This document shows positions 27,924-35,473 of a stretch of DNA of 64,000 nt, piece by piece. Numbering within the stretch: the stretch's first letter is position 1; every line of letters starts with the position of its first letter. Under the pieces are notes generated by a model. That model was not told the origin of the DNA. It was given only the letters and a program-made list of their open reading frames with translations, and searched no databases. A program made the position numbers and the translations under genes. Source of the stretch: Cryobacterium melibiosiphilum (lineage in GTDB: Bacteria; Actinomycetota; Actinomycetes; Actinomycetales; Microbacteriaceae); contig NZ_QZVS01000087.1 of the NCBI RefSeq assembly GCF_003602235.1, positions 59,344-123,343 on the forward strand. The letters run 5' to 3'.

Positions 27924-28000
27924 GGTTCCTAGGTTACCGGCGCGGGGGCCGCGGCCGCGCTGCCCGCGCGCGGTGGCATCCACTCACTGCGCGTGGCTGC

Positions 28001-28134
28001 CATGAGTGGGCGCAAAACGCCCCATAGTTTGCGCGAGTGGGCGCATACCGCCCCCTGGATCGACTTCATGGGGCCATTCGCGCCCACTCGCGTGTCCGGC
28101 GCTCACCCCAGGGGGCGATATGCGCCCACTCGCG
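28001..28134. repeat. Array 1 of 26-nt modular repeat units (variant B core)
   Basis: Four units lie at about 28001-28024 (partial), 28033-28058 (+), 28067-28092 (-) and 28109-28134 (-). Each starts GCGAGTGGGCGCA and ends near CGCCCC(A/C)T. The + and - copies form nested hairpins, with the loop between units two and three containing ATCGACTTCAT, the same spacer found in arrays 2 and 3. Unit ends match those of the other arrays, while the middle differs from the commonest (TGTCAGAGATG) type. Confidence 0.85.
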
Positions 28135-28172
28135 TGGCAGGGATGCCCGGGGCTCGCGACCAGAGGCGCGGC

Positions 28173-28613
28173 TCACGCGCCGCCCTCGGCGAGGAAGCCG
28201 AGCCGCCGCAGGGTCTCGGTGTTGCGCACCTGGAGGGCAGCGTCGGCGATCGGCCGGGGCATGAAGCGGGCGGGGCCGGCGACGGCGGTCTCGGTGAGGC
28301 GCACGAGGCATCCGTTGCCGCCCGCGCGGTCGCGCACGTCGAGGGCGACATGCGCCTCGCCGATCGGCCAACCTCTGGCCGTGAACAGGGCGTGGCGCGG
28401 GGGATCCCATTCGAGCACCGACGTGGTGTCGTCGAGCAGCGCCGGCCAGACTCCGACAGAGTGATGGATGGCGCTGCCCGGCGCCGGCCATGCGGCGTCG
28501 ACGGCCCGCATGCGGCTCGCGCCGACGACCCAGGCAGGGTATAGCCAGCCGTCGGCGAGCACCTCGAAGACACGCTCGGGCGGGCAGGCGAAGAATTGCT
28601 GGTTGACGGCCAT
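28173..28613 (-). CDS. SRPBCC family protein (polyketide cyclase/START-like)
   Basis: 146 residues opening MAVNQQFFACPPERVFEVLADGWLYPAWV when read across the first strand and helix (shown in two parts: MAVNQQFFACPPERVF and EVLADGWLYPAWV), the usual start of SRPBCC hydrophobic-ligand-binding proteins. A Trp/Gly-rich beta sheet and a long C-terminal helix (ADAALQVRNTETLRRLGFLAE) follow. ATG with CGGAGC eight bases upstream. It lies downstream of the CrtI-like oxidoreductase on the same strand (105-bp gap), a pairing common in Actinobacteria. The ligand is unknown. Confidence 0.82.
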   Translation of the reverse strand: MAVNQQFFACPPERVFEVLADGWLYPAWVVGASRMRAVDAAWPAPGSAIHHSVGVWPALLDDTTSVLEWDPPRHALFTARGWPIGEAHVALDVRDRAGGNGCLVRLTETAVAGPARFMPRPIADAALQVRNTETLRRLGFLAEGGA

Positions 28614-28718
28614 GGTGGGGCTCCGTATCGGGGATGGGGCGGGTCTGAGCTGGCGGGTCTGGGCGGGTCAGATCAGATCAGGGTATCGGCGAGGTGTTTG
28701 GGCGTCGGGCAGTGCCGG

Positions 28719-30197
28719 TCAGGAGAGCCGAGGCATTCGCTGCGGCGACAGGTCGGGCGGCTGGTGAATGCCGTAGTCGTGCGCGAGGGCGCTGAGCGCG
28801 GCGCGAAATCCGGGCAGGCCGTGCACGCCCGGGCCCGGCGGCGTAGAGGAGGAGCACAGGTACACCCCCGGCAGCGGGGTGCGCCAGGGGTCTGGCGAGA
28901 GCACCGGGCGACGGATGAGTTGGCTCACCGTGATCTCGCCGGCCGCGAGATCCCCGCCGACCAGGTTCGGGTTGTGCGCCTGCAGCTCGGCGGAGGTGCG
29001 GCTGCTCGATGCGAGGATCGTGTCCCGAAACCCCGGGGCATAGCGTTCGATCTGCCGGGTCACGGCCTCGGTCTGGTCGCGGGTGCTGCCGCTGGGCACG
29101 TGTGTATACGCCCACAGGGTGTGCCGGCCCTCCGGCGCCCGGGTCGGGTCGAACAGGCTCGGCTGGGAGACGAGCACGTACGGAAAATCGGAGTGCCGGC
29201 CGTGGGCGACCGCGTTCTCGGCCCGCACGAGCTCGGCGCGGGTGCCGCCGAGGTGCAAGGTGGCCGTCTCAGCGAGGTGTGGGCTGGCCCACGGCACCGG
29301 CGCACTCAGGGCGAAGTCGACCTTCGCCGCCGCGTTGCCGTAGCGGAAAGCGGCGAGGGAGCGGGCGTATCCGTTCGGCAGGGCGTCGCCGGCGAGGTCC
29401 ACCAAGGCCCGGGGGGTCACGTCGAGCAGCACGATGCGGGCCTTCGGCAGGTCGCGCAGGTGCTCGATGTGGGTGTTCGTGACGATCTCGCCACCGTGCG
29501 CGAGCAGGTCGTCGGCGAGAGCCTGGATGATCGCGCCGCTGCCGCCGACCGGGATCGGCCAGCCGCCGGCATGCCCGTGCACCGCGAGGGTGAGGCCGGC
29601 CCCGGCGGTGGCGAGGCTCGGCAGCGGGCGGATCGAGTGTGCGATCACGCCGGTGAGCAGGGCGGGCGCCAAGTCGCCGCGAAAGCGGAGGTTCCAGAAG
29701 GGGGAGCCCTGCTCGAGGGCGCGCAGGCCGAAGCGGGCCACGGTGAGCGGATGCCGCGGCACGCGCAGCAGGGTGTCCCCGGTGAATTCGGCCACGGCAT
29801 CCGCTTCACGCACGAGCGGGGCGAAGAAGCGGCGCCAGGCGGGACCGTCACGCCCGAGGTCGTCGACGGTGCGGTCGAGGTCGCGCCAGGCGAGGGCCGC
29901 GGCGCCGTTCTCGAGCGGATGTCCGTAGCTCAGTGGCGGCACCACCAGGCTGATGCGGTCGGTCAGACCGAAGCGGCGGAAGAACTCGCTCGCGAGGGCC
30001 ATCGGGTGCACGGCGGATCCCACGTCGTGGTGGAACCCGGGCAGGGTCAGTTCGGCCGTGGCCGCGCCGCCGCCGATCTGCGGGGCCTGCTCGTAGACCC
30101 GCACGCTGAGGCCGGCGCGGGCGAGGGTAACGGCGGCGGCGAGTCCGTTCGGGCCGGAGCCGACGACGATCGCGTCAGGGGTCTCGGGGGATGCCAT
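28719..30197 (-). CDS. FAD-dependent oxidoreductase, phytoene-desaturase (CrtI) superfamily
   Basis: 492 residues. The N-terminal dinucleotide fold AIVVGSGPNGLAAAVTLARAG, given here as VGSGPNGLAAAV, is followed by an acidic strand end (VYEQAPQIGGG) and the GFHHDVGSAVHP substrate-side motif. The C terminus VYLCSSSTPPGPGVHGLPG is the second FAD-contact motif of CrtI-like enzymes. Likely a flavin oxidase or desaturase of a hydrophobic substrate. No carotenoid synthesis genes (crtB, crtE) are near, so a carotenoid role is not supported by context. Confidence 0.83.
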   Translation of the reverse strand: MASPETPDAIVVGSGPNGLAAAVTLARAGLSVRVYEQAPQIGGGAATAELTLPGFHHDVGSAVHPMALASEFFRRFGLTDRISLVVPPLSYGHPLENGAAALAWRDLDRTVDDLGRDGPAWRRFFAPLVREADAVAEFTGDTLLRVPRHPLTVARFGLRALEQGSPFWNLRFRGDLAPALLTGVIAHSIRPLPSLATAGAGLTLAVHGHAGGWPIPVGGSGAIIQALADDLLAHGGEIVTNTHIEHLRDLPKARIVLLDVTPRALVDLAGDALPNGYARSLAAFRYGNAAAKVDFALSAPVPWASPHLAETATLHLGGTRAELVRAENAVAHGRHSDFPYVLVSQPSLFDPTRAPEGRHTLWAYTHVPSGSTRDQTEAVTRQIERYAPGFRDTILASSSRTSAELQAHNPNLVGGDLAAGEITVSQLIRRPVLSPDPWRTPLPGVYLCSSSTPPGPGVHGLPGFRAALSALAHDYGIHQPPDLSPQRMPRLS

Positions 30198-30256
30198 GCG
30201 CTGAACCTACCCCGTCGCCGCACTCGTGGAACGCTTCGACGCGGGACACCCCGCCG

Positions 30257-30587
30257 CATGGGGCGTTCTGTGACACTTCGTGGGCGAGGTGTCAGAGATG
30301 GCCCCTTGGTTTTTGTGAGGTGTCAGAGATGGCCCCATGGTTTTCGTGAGGTGTCAGAGATGGCCCCATGAAGTCGATTCATGGGGCTATCTCTGACACT
30401 TCGCGACCTAGTTTTCGCCTCAAGGGGCGTTCTGTGACACCTCGTAGGCGAAGTGTCACAGATGGCCCCATGGCTGGCGGCAGGAATCGCGGGAAGCATG
30501 AGTGGCGGCATCCCCTGTCGGCAGTGAAGGTGGCCAAGGGGCCATTGTTGGCTTTTCGTCAGCGAGATGCCCACATTCGCCCCATGA
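30257..30587. repeat. Array 2 of 26-nt modular repeat units (variants A and C)
   Basis: Fills most of the 485-bp gap between two leftward genes. Variant A units with core GTGTCA(C/G)AGATG and ends GCGA and GCCCC(A/T)TGG lie at 30257-30282 (-), 30284-30309 (+), 30315-30340 (+), 30346-30371 (+), about 30380-30405 (-), 30421-30446 (-) and 30448-30473 (+). Two variant C units (core around CCAACAATG) lie at 30535-30560 and 30562-30587. Units three to five enclose the spacer AAGTCGATT. No coding potential is evident in the gap. Confidence 0.88.
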
Positions 30588-30682
30588 AGCCCCTGGCACC
30601 GATCGCGACACCGTGAGAACCGAGAAACGCCCTGGATCTATCCTCTGGGCGCTCGTGGCTACAGAGCGGATGCAGCCCCGCG

Positions 30683-31915
30683 CTACACGAAGGCGGCCTG
30701 CCCGGTGATCGTGCGGCCGACGATGAGGGTGTTCATCTCCTGGGTGCCCTCGTACGAATAGATCGCCTCGGCGTCGGCGAAGTGGCGGGCCACGTTGTAC
30801 TCGAGGGTCACGCCGTTGCCGCCGAACAGTTCGCGGCACCAGGCCACCGTCTCGCGCATGCGGCTCGTCGTGTACGCCTTGGTGAGCGCGGAGTGTTCGT
30901 CGCGCTGGGTGCCCTCGTCGAGCAGCTGCGACACCCGCACCACCATGCCGAGGCTCGCGGTGATGTTGCCGAGGCTCTTCACGAGCAGGTCCTGCACCAG
31001 CTGGTGGCCGCCGATCGGCTTGCCGAACTGCACGCGCGACTTCGCGTAGGCGACCGCGGCGTCGTAGGCGCCGATCGCGTTGCCGACCGCGGCCCACGAC
31101 ACCTCGGCGCGGGTCAGGCGCAGCACGCGGGCGGTGTCCTTGAACGAGTTGGCGCCCGCGAGGCGCATCCGCTCGGGAACGACCACGTTCTCGAGCACGA
31201 TGTCGGCGTTCTGCACGGCGCGCAGGCTGATCTTGCCCTCGATCTTCGTGGTCGTGAAGCCGGGAGTGCCGCGCGGCACGAGAAAGCCCTTGACACAGTT
31301 GTCGGCGGTGTCCTTGGCCCAGATGATCGTGATGTCGCTGAAGGTGGCGTTGCCGATCCAGCGCTTGGCACCGTTGAGGGTCCAGGAGTCGCCGGTGCGG
31401 GTCGCCGTGGTGCGCAGGCCCTGCGCGGCGTCTGATCCCGAGAGCGGTTCGGTCAGCCCGAACGCGCCGATGACCTCGCCCGAGGCGAGGCGCGGCAGCC
31501 ACTCGGCGCGCTGCTCGGCCGATCCGCAGGCGCTGATCGTGCCGGCGGCGAGGCCGTTCTGCACGCCGACGAACGTGGCGACGGATGCATCCACTCGCGC
31601 CATCTCGAGCGCCACGAAACCGCGGAACACGGCTGAATTCGCAAAGGGGCGGGTCTCTTCCCAGCCGAAGGAGTAAGCCCCGAGGGCGGCGAGCGGCTTC
31701 ACGACCTGCATCGGAAACTCGGCGCGGTCCCAGCATCCGTTCGCGATCGGCCGCACCTCGGCCTCGAGGTAGGCACGCAGCGCCACGAGGGCGGCCTTTT
31801 CGGGCTCGGTCAGCAGGTTCTCGTAGCCGAAAAAATCGCTCGCGAGGGGCTCGAAGGCAGCGAGCGGCTGCGGGTCGAGAGAGTCGTCGATGATGAGCTC
31901 GGGGTCGAGGGTCAT
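30683..31915 (-). CDS. Acyl-CoA dehydrogenase, glutaryl-CoA dehydrogenase-like
   Basis: Flavoenzyme oxidising an acyl-CoA, possibly with decarboxylation of glutaryl-CoA in lysine/tryptophan breakdown. FGLTEPLSGSDA is the FAD/substrate signature; AKRWIGNATFSDITIIWA and GFTTTKIEGKISLRAVQNAD, split around the FAD-binding sheet, are glutaryl-CoA-dehydrogenase-like; the catalytic Glu lies in SYEGTQEMN (near residue 389), with the family ending VGRTITGQAAF. 410 residues from the ATG at 31915, with GGAG six bases upstream; the open frame extends further but without family similarity. Divergent from manA, with a 151-bp promoter gap. Confidence 0.87.
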   Translation of the reverse strand: MTLDPELIIDDSLDPQPLAAFEPLASDFFGYENLLTEPEKAALVALRAYLEAEVRPIANGCWDRAEFPMQVVKPLAALGAYSFGWEETRPFANSAVFRGFVALEMARVDASVATFVGVQNGLAAGTISACGSAEQRAEWLPRLASGEVIGAFGLTEPLSGSDAAQGLRTTATRTGDSWTLNGAKRWIGNATFSDITIIWAKDTADNCVKGFLVPRGTPGFTTTKIEGKISLRAVQNADIVLENVVVPERMRLAGANSFKDTARVLRLTRAEVSWAAVGNAIGAYDAAVAYAKSRVQFGKPIGGHQLVQDLLVKSLGNITASLGMVVRVSQLLDEGTQRDEHSALTKAYTTSRMRETVAWCRELFGGNGVTLEYNVARHFADAEAIYSYEGTQEMNTLIVGRTITGQAAFV

Positions 31916-32066
31916 GGTGTGCTCCATTGCAACGGGGACGCGGCGGGCGTCAGGCCGGGCGCCGGGGCCGGCGCCGGGTGACTCGAGCGCCAGCCTAGGT
32001 GAGCGGGCTGGGTGCGGCCGAAGCGGTTGGTAGTTTGGTCTAAACCGAGTGGGACTGGAGCACGAC

Positions 32067-33434
32067 ATGTTTGTGGGCATCACCAATACGCCGCGAAATT
32101 ACGCCTGGGGCTCGCAGACGGCGATCGCGACCCTGCTCGGCCGAGAGCCCTCCGGCACGCCCGAAGCGGAGTTGTGGCTGGGCGCGCACGGCGGCTCGCC
32201 CGCGGTGATCATCGACCCCGCTCCGGTGAACGGTGCCGCAACCCTGCTCGAGTGGATCGCCGCCGACCCGGAGACGGCGCTCGGCGCGGCGCCCGCCGGG
32301 TCGTTCGCGGCCGCGCCGACGGATGCCGCGACCGGCCCCCGCGAGCCGGCCGAGGCATCCGCTGCCCCGCACCTGCCCTTTCTGCTCAAGATCCTCGCGG
32401 CGGCCGCGCCGCTCTCACTGCAGGCGCACCCCACGCCCGAACGTGCCCGAGCCGGCTTTGCCCTCGAGAATGCGGCCGGGATTGCCGTTGACGCCGGCGA
32501 CCGCAACTACCGCGACCCGTTTCACAAGCCCGAGCTGATCTTTGCCCTGAGTGAGAACTTCGAGGCGCTCTGCGGATTCCGCGGGCTCGCCGATATCCAT
32601 CGCATCATCGAGGAGCTGCGCGCGCTCGACGTCGCCACCGACGACCCCCAGCCCGCGGCGCTCGACCTGCTCGAGCAGCACCTGACCGGGGCAGACCCGC
32701 TGCAAGACACCGTGGACTGGCTGCTGCGCGACGGCCGTGGTGGCGATTCGGGCGAGGTCGCCTGGCTCGTCGAACGGGTCGTGGCGCTCGCCGACCATGC
32801 CGCGTTCCTCGCCGACGGGGGAGCGGTCATCTCCTTCGCCCGGGAGCTGGCGACCGTGCGTGAGCTCGCCGCGGCCTACCCGGGAGACCCCGGAATCGTG
32901 ATCGCGCTGCTGCTGAACCGGGTCACGCTGCGGCGCGGGGAGGCGCTGTACTTGCCGGCCGGCAATATCCATGCCTACCTGTCGGGCCTCGGCGTGGAGA
33001 TCATGGCGGCCAGCGACAACGTGCTGCGCGGCGGTCTGACTCCCAAGCACATCGACATCGACGAGCTGCTCGCGGTGCTCGACTTCGCGCCGAGCCCGGT
33101 GCCGCACCTCGCGCCGATCGAACTGGCGCCCGGGGTGAACGTCTACCGGCCGGGCGTGCCCGAGTTCGAACTGGTGCACATCCAGGCGGATGCCCCGGTG
33201 CCCGTTGCCACCGGGTCCGGCGCGGGCGGTGCGCTGACCGCTTCGGTGCCGATGCGTCAGGTCGCCCTGCACGGTCCCGCGATCGCGATCTGCACGGCCG
33301 GAGGATTTCTCGTGGCCGGGGCGGGAGCATCCGTCACCCTGAAACGCGGCGAGAGCGTCTACCTGACCCCCGACGAGGGCACCGTCACCTTCGCCGGCGC
33401 CGGCGAGGTCTTTCTGGCGACCACCGGCGCCTGA
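32067..33434 (+). CDS. manA: Mannose-6-phosphate isomerase, class I
   Basis: Interconverts fructose-6-phosphate and mannose-6-phosphate, the entry to GDP-mannose together with the phosphomannomutase at 54.7 kb. NYAWGSQTAIATLLG at the N terminus, the zinc-site stretch PLSLQAHPTPERA (Gln and His ligands), DPFHKPELIFALS (Glu/His) and the later YLPAGNIHAYLSGLGVEIMAASDNVLRGGLTPKHID (broken here as YLPAGNIHAYL and NVLRGGLTPKHID) are diagnostic. 455 residues. ATG at 32067 has CTGGAG six bases upstream. Upstream of galE and whiB2. Confidence 0.92.
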   Translation: MFVGITNTPRNYAWGSQTAIATLLGREPSGTPEAELWLGAHGGSPAVIIDPAPVNGAATLLEWIAADPETALGAAPAGSFAAAPTDAATGPREPAEASAAPHLPFLLKILAAAAPLSLQAHPTPERARAGFALENAAGIAVDAGDRNYRDPFHKPELIFALSENFEALCGFRGLADIHRIIEELRALDVATDDPQPAALDLLEQHLTGADPLQDTVDWLLRDGRGGDSGEVAWLVERVVALADHAAFLADGGAVISFARELATVRELAAAYPGDPGIVIALLLNRVTLRRGEALYLPAGNIHAYLSGLGVEIMAASDNVLRGGLTPKHIDIDELLAVLDFAPSPVPHLAPIELAPGVNVYRPGVPEFELVHIQADAPVPVATGSGAGGALTASVPMRQVALHGPAIAICTAGGFLVAGAGASVTLKRGESVYLTPDEGTVTFAGAGEVFLATTGA

Positions 33435-33517
33435 CGCTCGCGCAGGCGCGCGGCTGCCTCGCGCCGCGTTGCGCGGGTAGTGCACTTGCCGCGCGGAGGG
33501 CCCGCTCGCCCGTGCGC

Positions 33518-33665
33518 CCGAAAGCTGCACGTGCGCCGAAACCTGGCACCGCGTCGTGCGACATAAAGCTGCACGTGCGTCCACAAGCTGCGGGCCCCGG
33601 CGCCCATGCGCCCCAAAACTGCTCGTGCGCGTGGCCTGCCAGGCGCACGAGCAGTTTTTGGGCGC
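33518..33665. repeat. Cluster of GC(T/A)-CGTGCG repeats with a 23-bp hairpin
   Basis: In the 398-bp manA-galE gap, AAAGCTGCACGTGCG occurs at 33521-33535 and 33565-33579, and a relative (AAAACTGCTCGTGCG) at 33615-33629. The last is the left arm of an inverted repeat, 33608-33630 against 33643-33665, with one mismatch in 23 bp and a 12-base loop. Length and layout resemble the modular arrays elsewhere, but the sequence is different. The rest of the gap shows no gene. Confidence 0.8.
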
Positions 33666-33832
33666 AGCAACGTCGAACGCCCTGAGAAACACCCTCGCCG
33701 ACTCGCCGACTCGCCAGCTCGCCAACCGCGAACCGGCGAGCGGCGTCGGGCAGCGGATGCTCAGCTCGTGTCACACCCGAACGGTAGGCTCCTAGGGCGG
33801 CCCGTGGGGACCGCGGAGAGTGCGAGGGCATC

Positions 33833-34801
33833 ATGGCTTGGCTGGTCACCGGCGGCGCGGGATACATCGGATCGCACGTCGTTCGCGCCTTCCTCGCGGA
33901 GGGCATCGACGTGGTCGTCATCGACGACCTCTCCAGCGGACACGAGGAGTTCGTGCCGGCCAGCGTGCCGTTCGTGCGCGGCTCAATCCTCGATGGCGGG
34001 CTGCTGCTCGACACCTTCGCCAACCACCGCATCACCGGGGTGGTTCATGTCGCGGGCTTCAAGTACGCCGGCGTGTCGGTGCAGCGCCCGCTGCACACCT
34101 ACGAACAGAACGTGACCGCCACGGCCACGCTGCTGGCCGCGATGGACTCCGCGAATGTGCGCCGCATCGTGTTCTCCTCGAGCGCCGCGGTCTACGGCAC
34201 CCCGCACACCGACCTCGTCACCGAGACGACCGGGAAGAGCCCCGAGTCGCCGTACGGCGAGTCCAAGCTCATCGGGGAATGGCTGCTGCGCGACATGGCG
34301 GTCGCGACCGGCCTGGCGCACACCAGCCTGCGTTACTTCAACGTCGTCGGCTCCGGATCGGCCGACCTGCGCGACACCAGCCCGCACAACCTGTTCCCTC
34401 TGGTCTTCGACGCCCTGCTGGCCGGGCGCATCCCGCGCATCAACGGCAACGACTACAACACGCCCGACGGCACCTGCGTGCGTGACTACATCCACGTCGC
34501 CGACCTCGCCGTCTCGCACGTCGCCGCCGCGCGGCGCCTCGACGCCGGAGAGCCGATCGAAGCCGTCTACAACCTCGGCAGCGGCGATGGCGTCTCGGTC
34601 GGCGAGATCATGTCGACCGTTGCCGCGGTGACCGGCATCGACTTTCTGCCCGAGATCGGGCCGCGCCGCGCCGGCGACCCCGACCGGATCGTGGCATCGG
34701 GCGAGCTTGCTGCCCGGGACCTCGACTGGCAGATGCGCCACAGCCTCGACGACATGGTGCGCTCGGCCTGGGAAGCCGGGCAGGCGGCGCTGCCGGCCTG
34801 A
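33833..34801 (+). CDS. galE: UDP-glucose 4-epimerase (second copy)
   Basis: 322 residues with the Rossmann motif VTGGAGYIGSHVV, SSSAAVYGTPHTD, the catalytic Y-x3-K in SPYGESKLIGEW, RYFNVVGSGSADLRD and GTCVRDYIHVADLAVSH. These match the shorter actinobacterial GalE type and closely parallel the copy at 14.5 kb in motif order. ATG start with GAGGGCATC upstream. Between manA and whiB2, in a locus for sugar-nucleotide supply and wall regulation. Confidence 0.9.
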   Translation: MAWLVTGGAGYIGSHVVRAFLAEGIDVVVIDDLSSGHEEFVPASVPFVRGSILDGGLLLDTFANHRITGVVHVAGFKYAGVSVQRPLHTYEQNVTATATLLAAMDSANVRRIVFSSSAAVYGTPHTDLVTETTGKSPESPYGESKLIGEWLLRDMAVATGLAHTSLRYFNVVGSGSADLRDTSPHNLFPLVFDALLAGRIPRINGNDYNTPDGTCVRDYIHVADLAVSHVAAARRLDAGEPIEAVYNLGSGDGVSVGEIMSTVAAVTGIDFLPEIGPRRAGDPDRIVASGELAARDLDWQMRHSLDDMVRSAWEAGQAALPA

Positions 34802-34924
34802 CCGTGCCGCTGACCGTGCGCCCCTGACCCCATCTCCTGACCGATCGCCCCCCAAAAGGGCCGTCTTTCCCAGTTGGGCGCGTCGCAACTCTCCATCCTC
34901 CATTGAGGGTTTACGATTCTCGGC

Positions 34925-34969
34925 TTGACTCCATCGAATTACACCGGTGTAATTAGGTGTGCGCACACC
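34925..34969 (+). promoter_or_regulatory. whiB2 promoter with two tandem palindromes
   Basis: TTGACT (34925-34930) and TGTAAT (34948-34953) are spaced by exactly 17 bp, a good primary-sigma promoter. The -10 element lies inside a perfect 18-bp palindrome AATTACACCGGTGTAATT (34937-34954). It is followed one base later by a second perfect palindrome GGTGTGCGCACACC (34956-34969), where transcription should start. Both look like dimeric repressor operators sharing the ACACC/GGTGT half-site. Confidence 0.75.
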
Positions 34970-35008
34970 GGTGCGCCGCAATCGGCGGGGGACAGGGTGG
35001 GAGACGAC

Positions 35009-35353
35009 ATGCACGATTCGGAGTCGCAATCCGCAGTTCCCGACGACTGGTTCGTCGATCCCGTACAACTCGGAGTTCCCGGCGTGCGGCGCTCAGCCCC
35101 GCACGACGACTCTGACGTACATCCCCAGCTCGACGCAACCCTGGCCTGGCAGACCGATTCGCTCTGCGCGCAGACCGACCCCGAGGCGTTCTTCCCCGAA
35201 AAGGGCGGTTCTACGCGCGACGCCAAGAAAATCTGCACGTCGTGCGAGGTGCGCGCCCAGTGCCTCGACTACGCGCTCGCCAACGACGAACGCTTCGGCA
35301 TCTGGGGCGGCCTCTCCGAACGCGAACGCCGCAAGCTCCGCAAACGCGCCTAG
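35009..35353 (+). CDS. whiB2: WhiB-family iron-sulfur transcriptional regulator (WhiB2/WhmD type)
   Basis: Small [4Fe-4S] protein that works with sigma factors in control of septation and cell-envelope genes in Actinobacteria. Cys53, Cys76, Cys79 and Cys85 form the C-x22-C-x2-C-x5-C cluster site; GIWGG (97-101) and the basic tail ERERRKLRKRA complete the family plan. CAQTDPEAFFPEKGGSTR is close to WhmD/WhiB2. I prefer the ATG at 35009 (114 residues; GGGAGA upstream); a GTG at 34997 is possible, and earlier starts overlap the promoter. The neighbours (GT2 fusion, DUF5719) are conserved partners in Actinobacteria. Confidence 0.9.
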   Translation: MHDSESQSAVPDDWFVDPVQLGVPGVRRSAPHDDSDVHPQLDATLAWQTDSLCAQTDPEAFFPEKGGSTRDAKKICTSCEVRAQCLDYALANDERFGIWGGLSERERRKLRKRA

Positions 35354-35473
35354 CCCGCGGGCTGGCCAGCCCCGCCGCAGTCGTGCGTTGTCACCCCGAT
35401 GGGGGACGAATATCGGGCGCGCCCCCCGCGCCTCCCGGCCATGACCGCCGCAGCGTTCTAGGCTAGGAACGAT

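Noticed and set aside
1..28000. Insertion sequence or transposase near the polysaccharide genes
   Set aside because: No DDE-type reading frame or terminal inverted repeats were seen despite the composition change.
28596..30371. Plus-strand frame of 591 codons
   Set aside because: Antisense to the CrtI-like oxidoreductase gene, which has clear FAD motifs; the frame's translation is Gly/Arg/Val-rich without domains.
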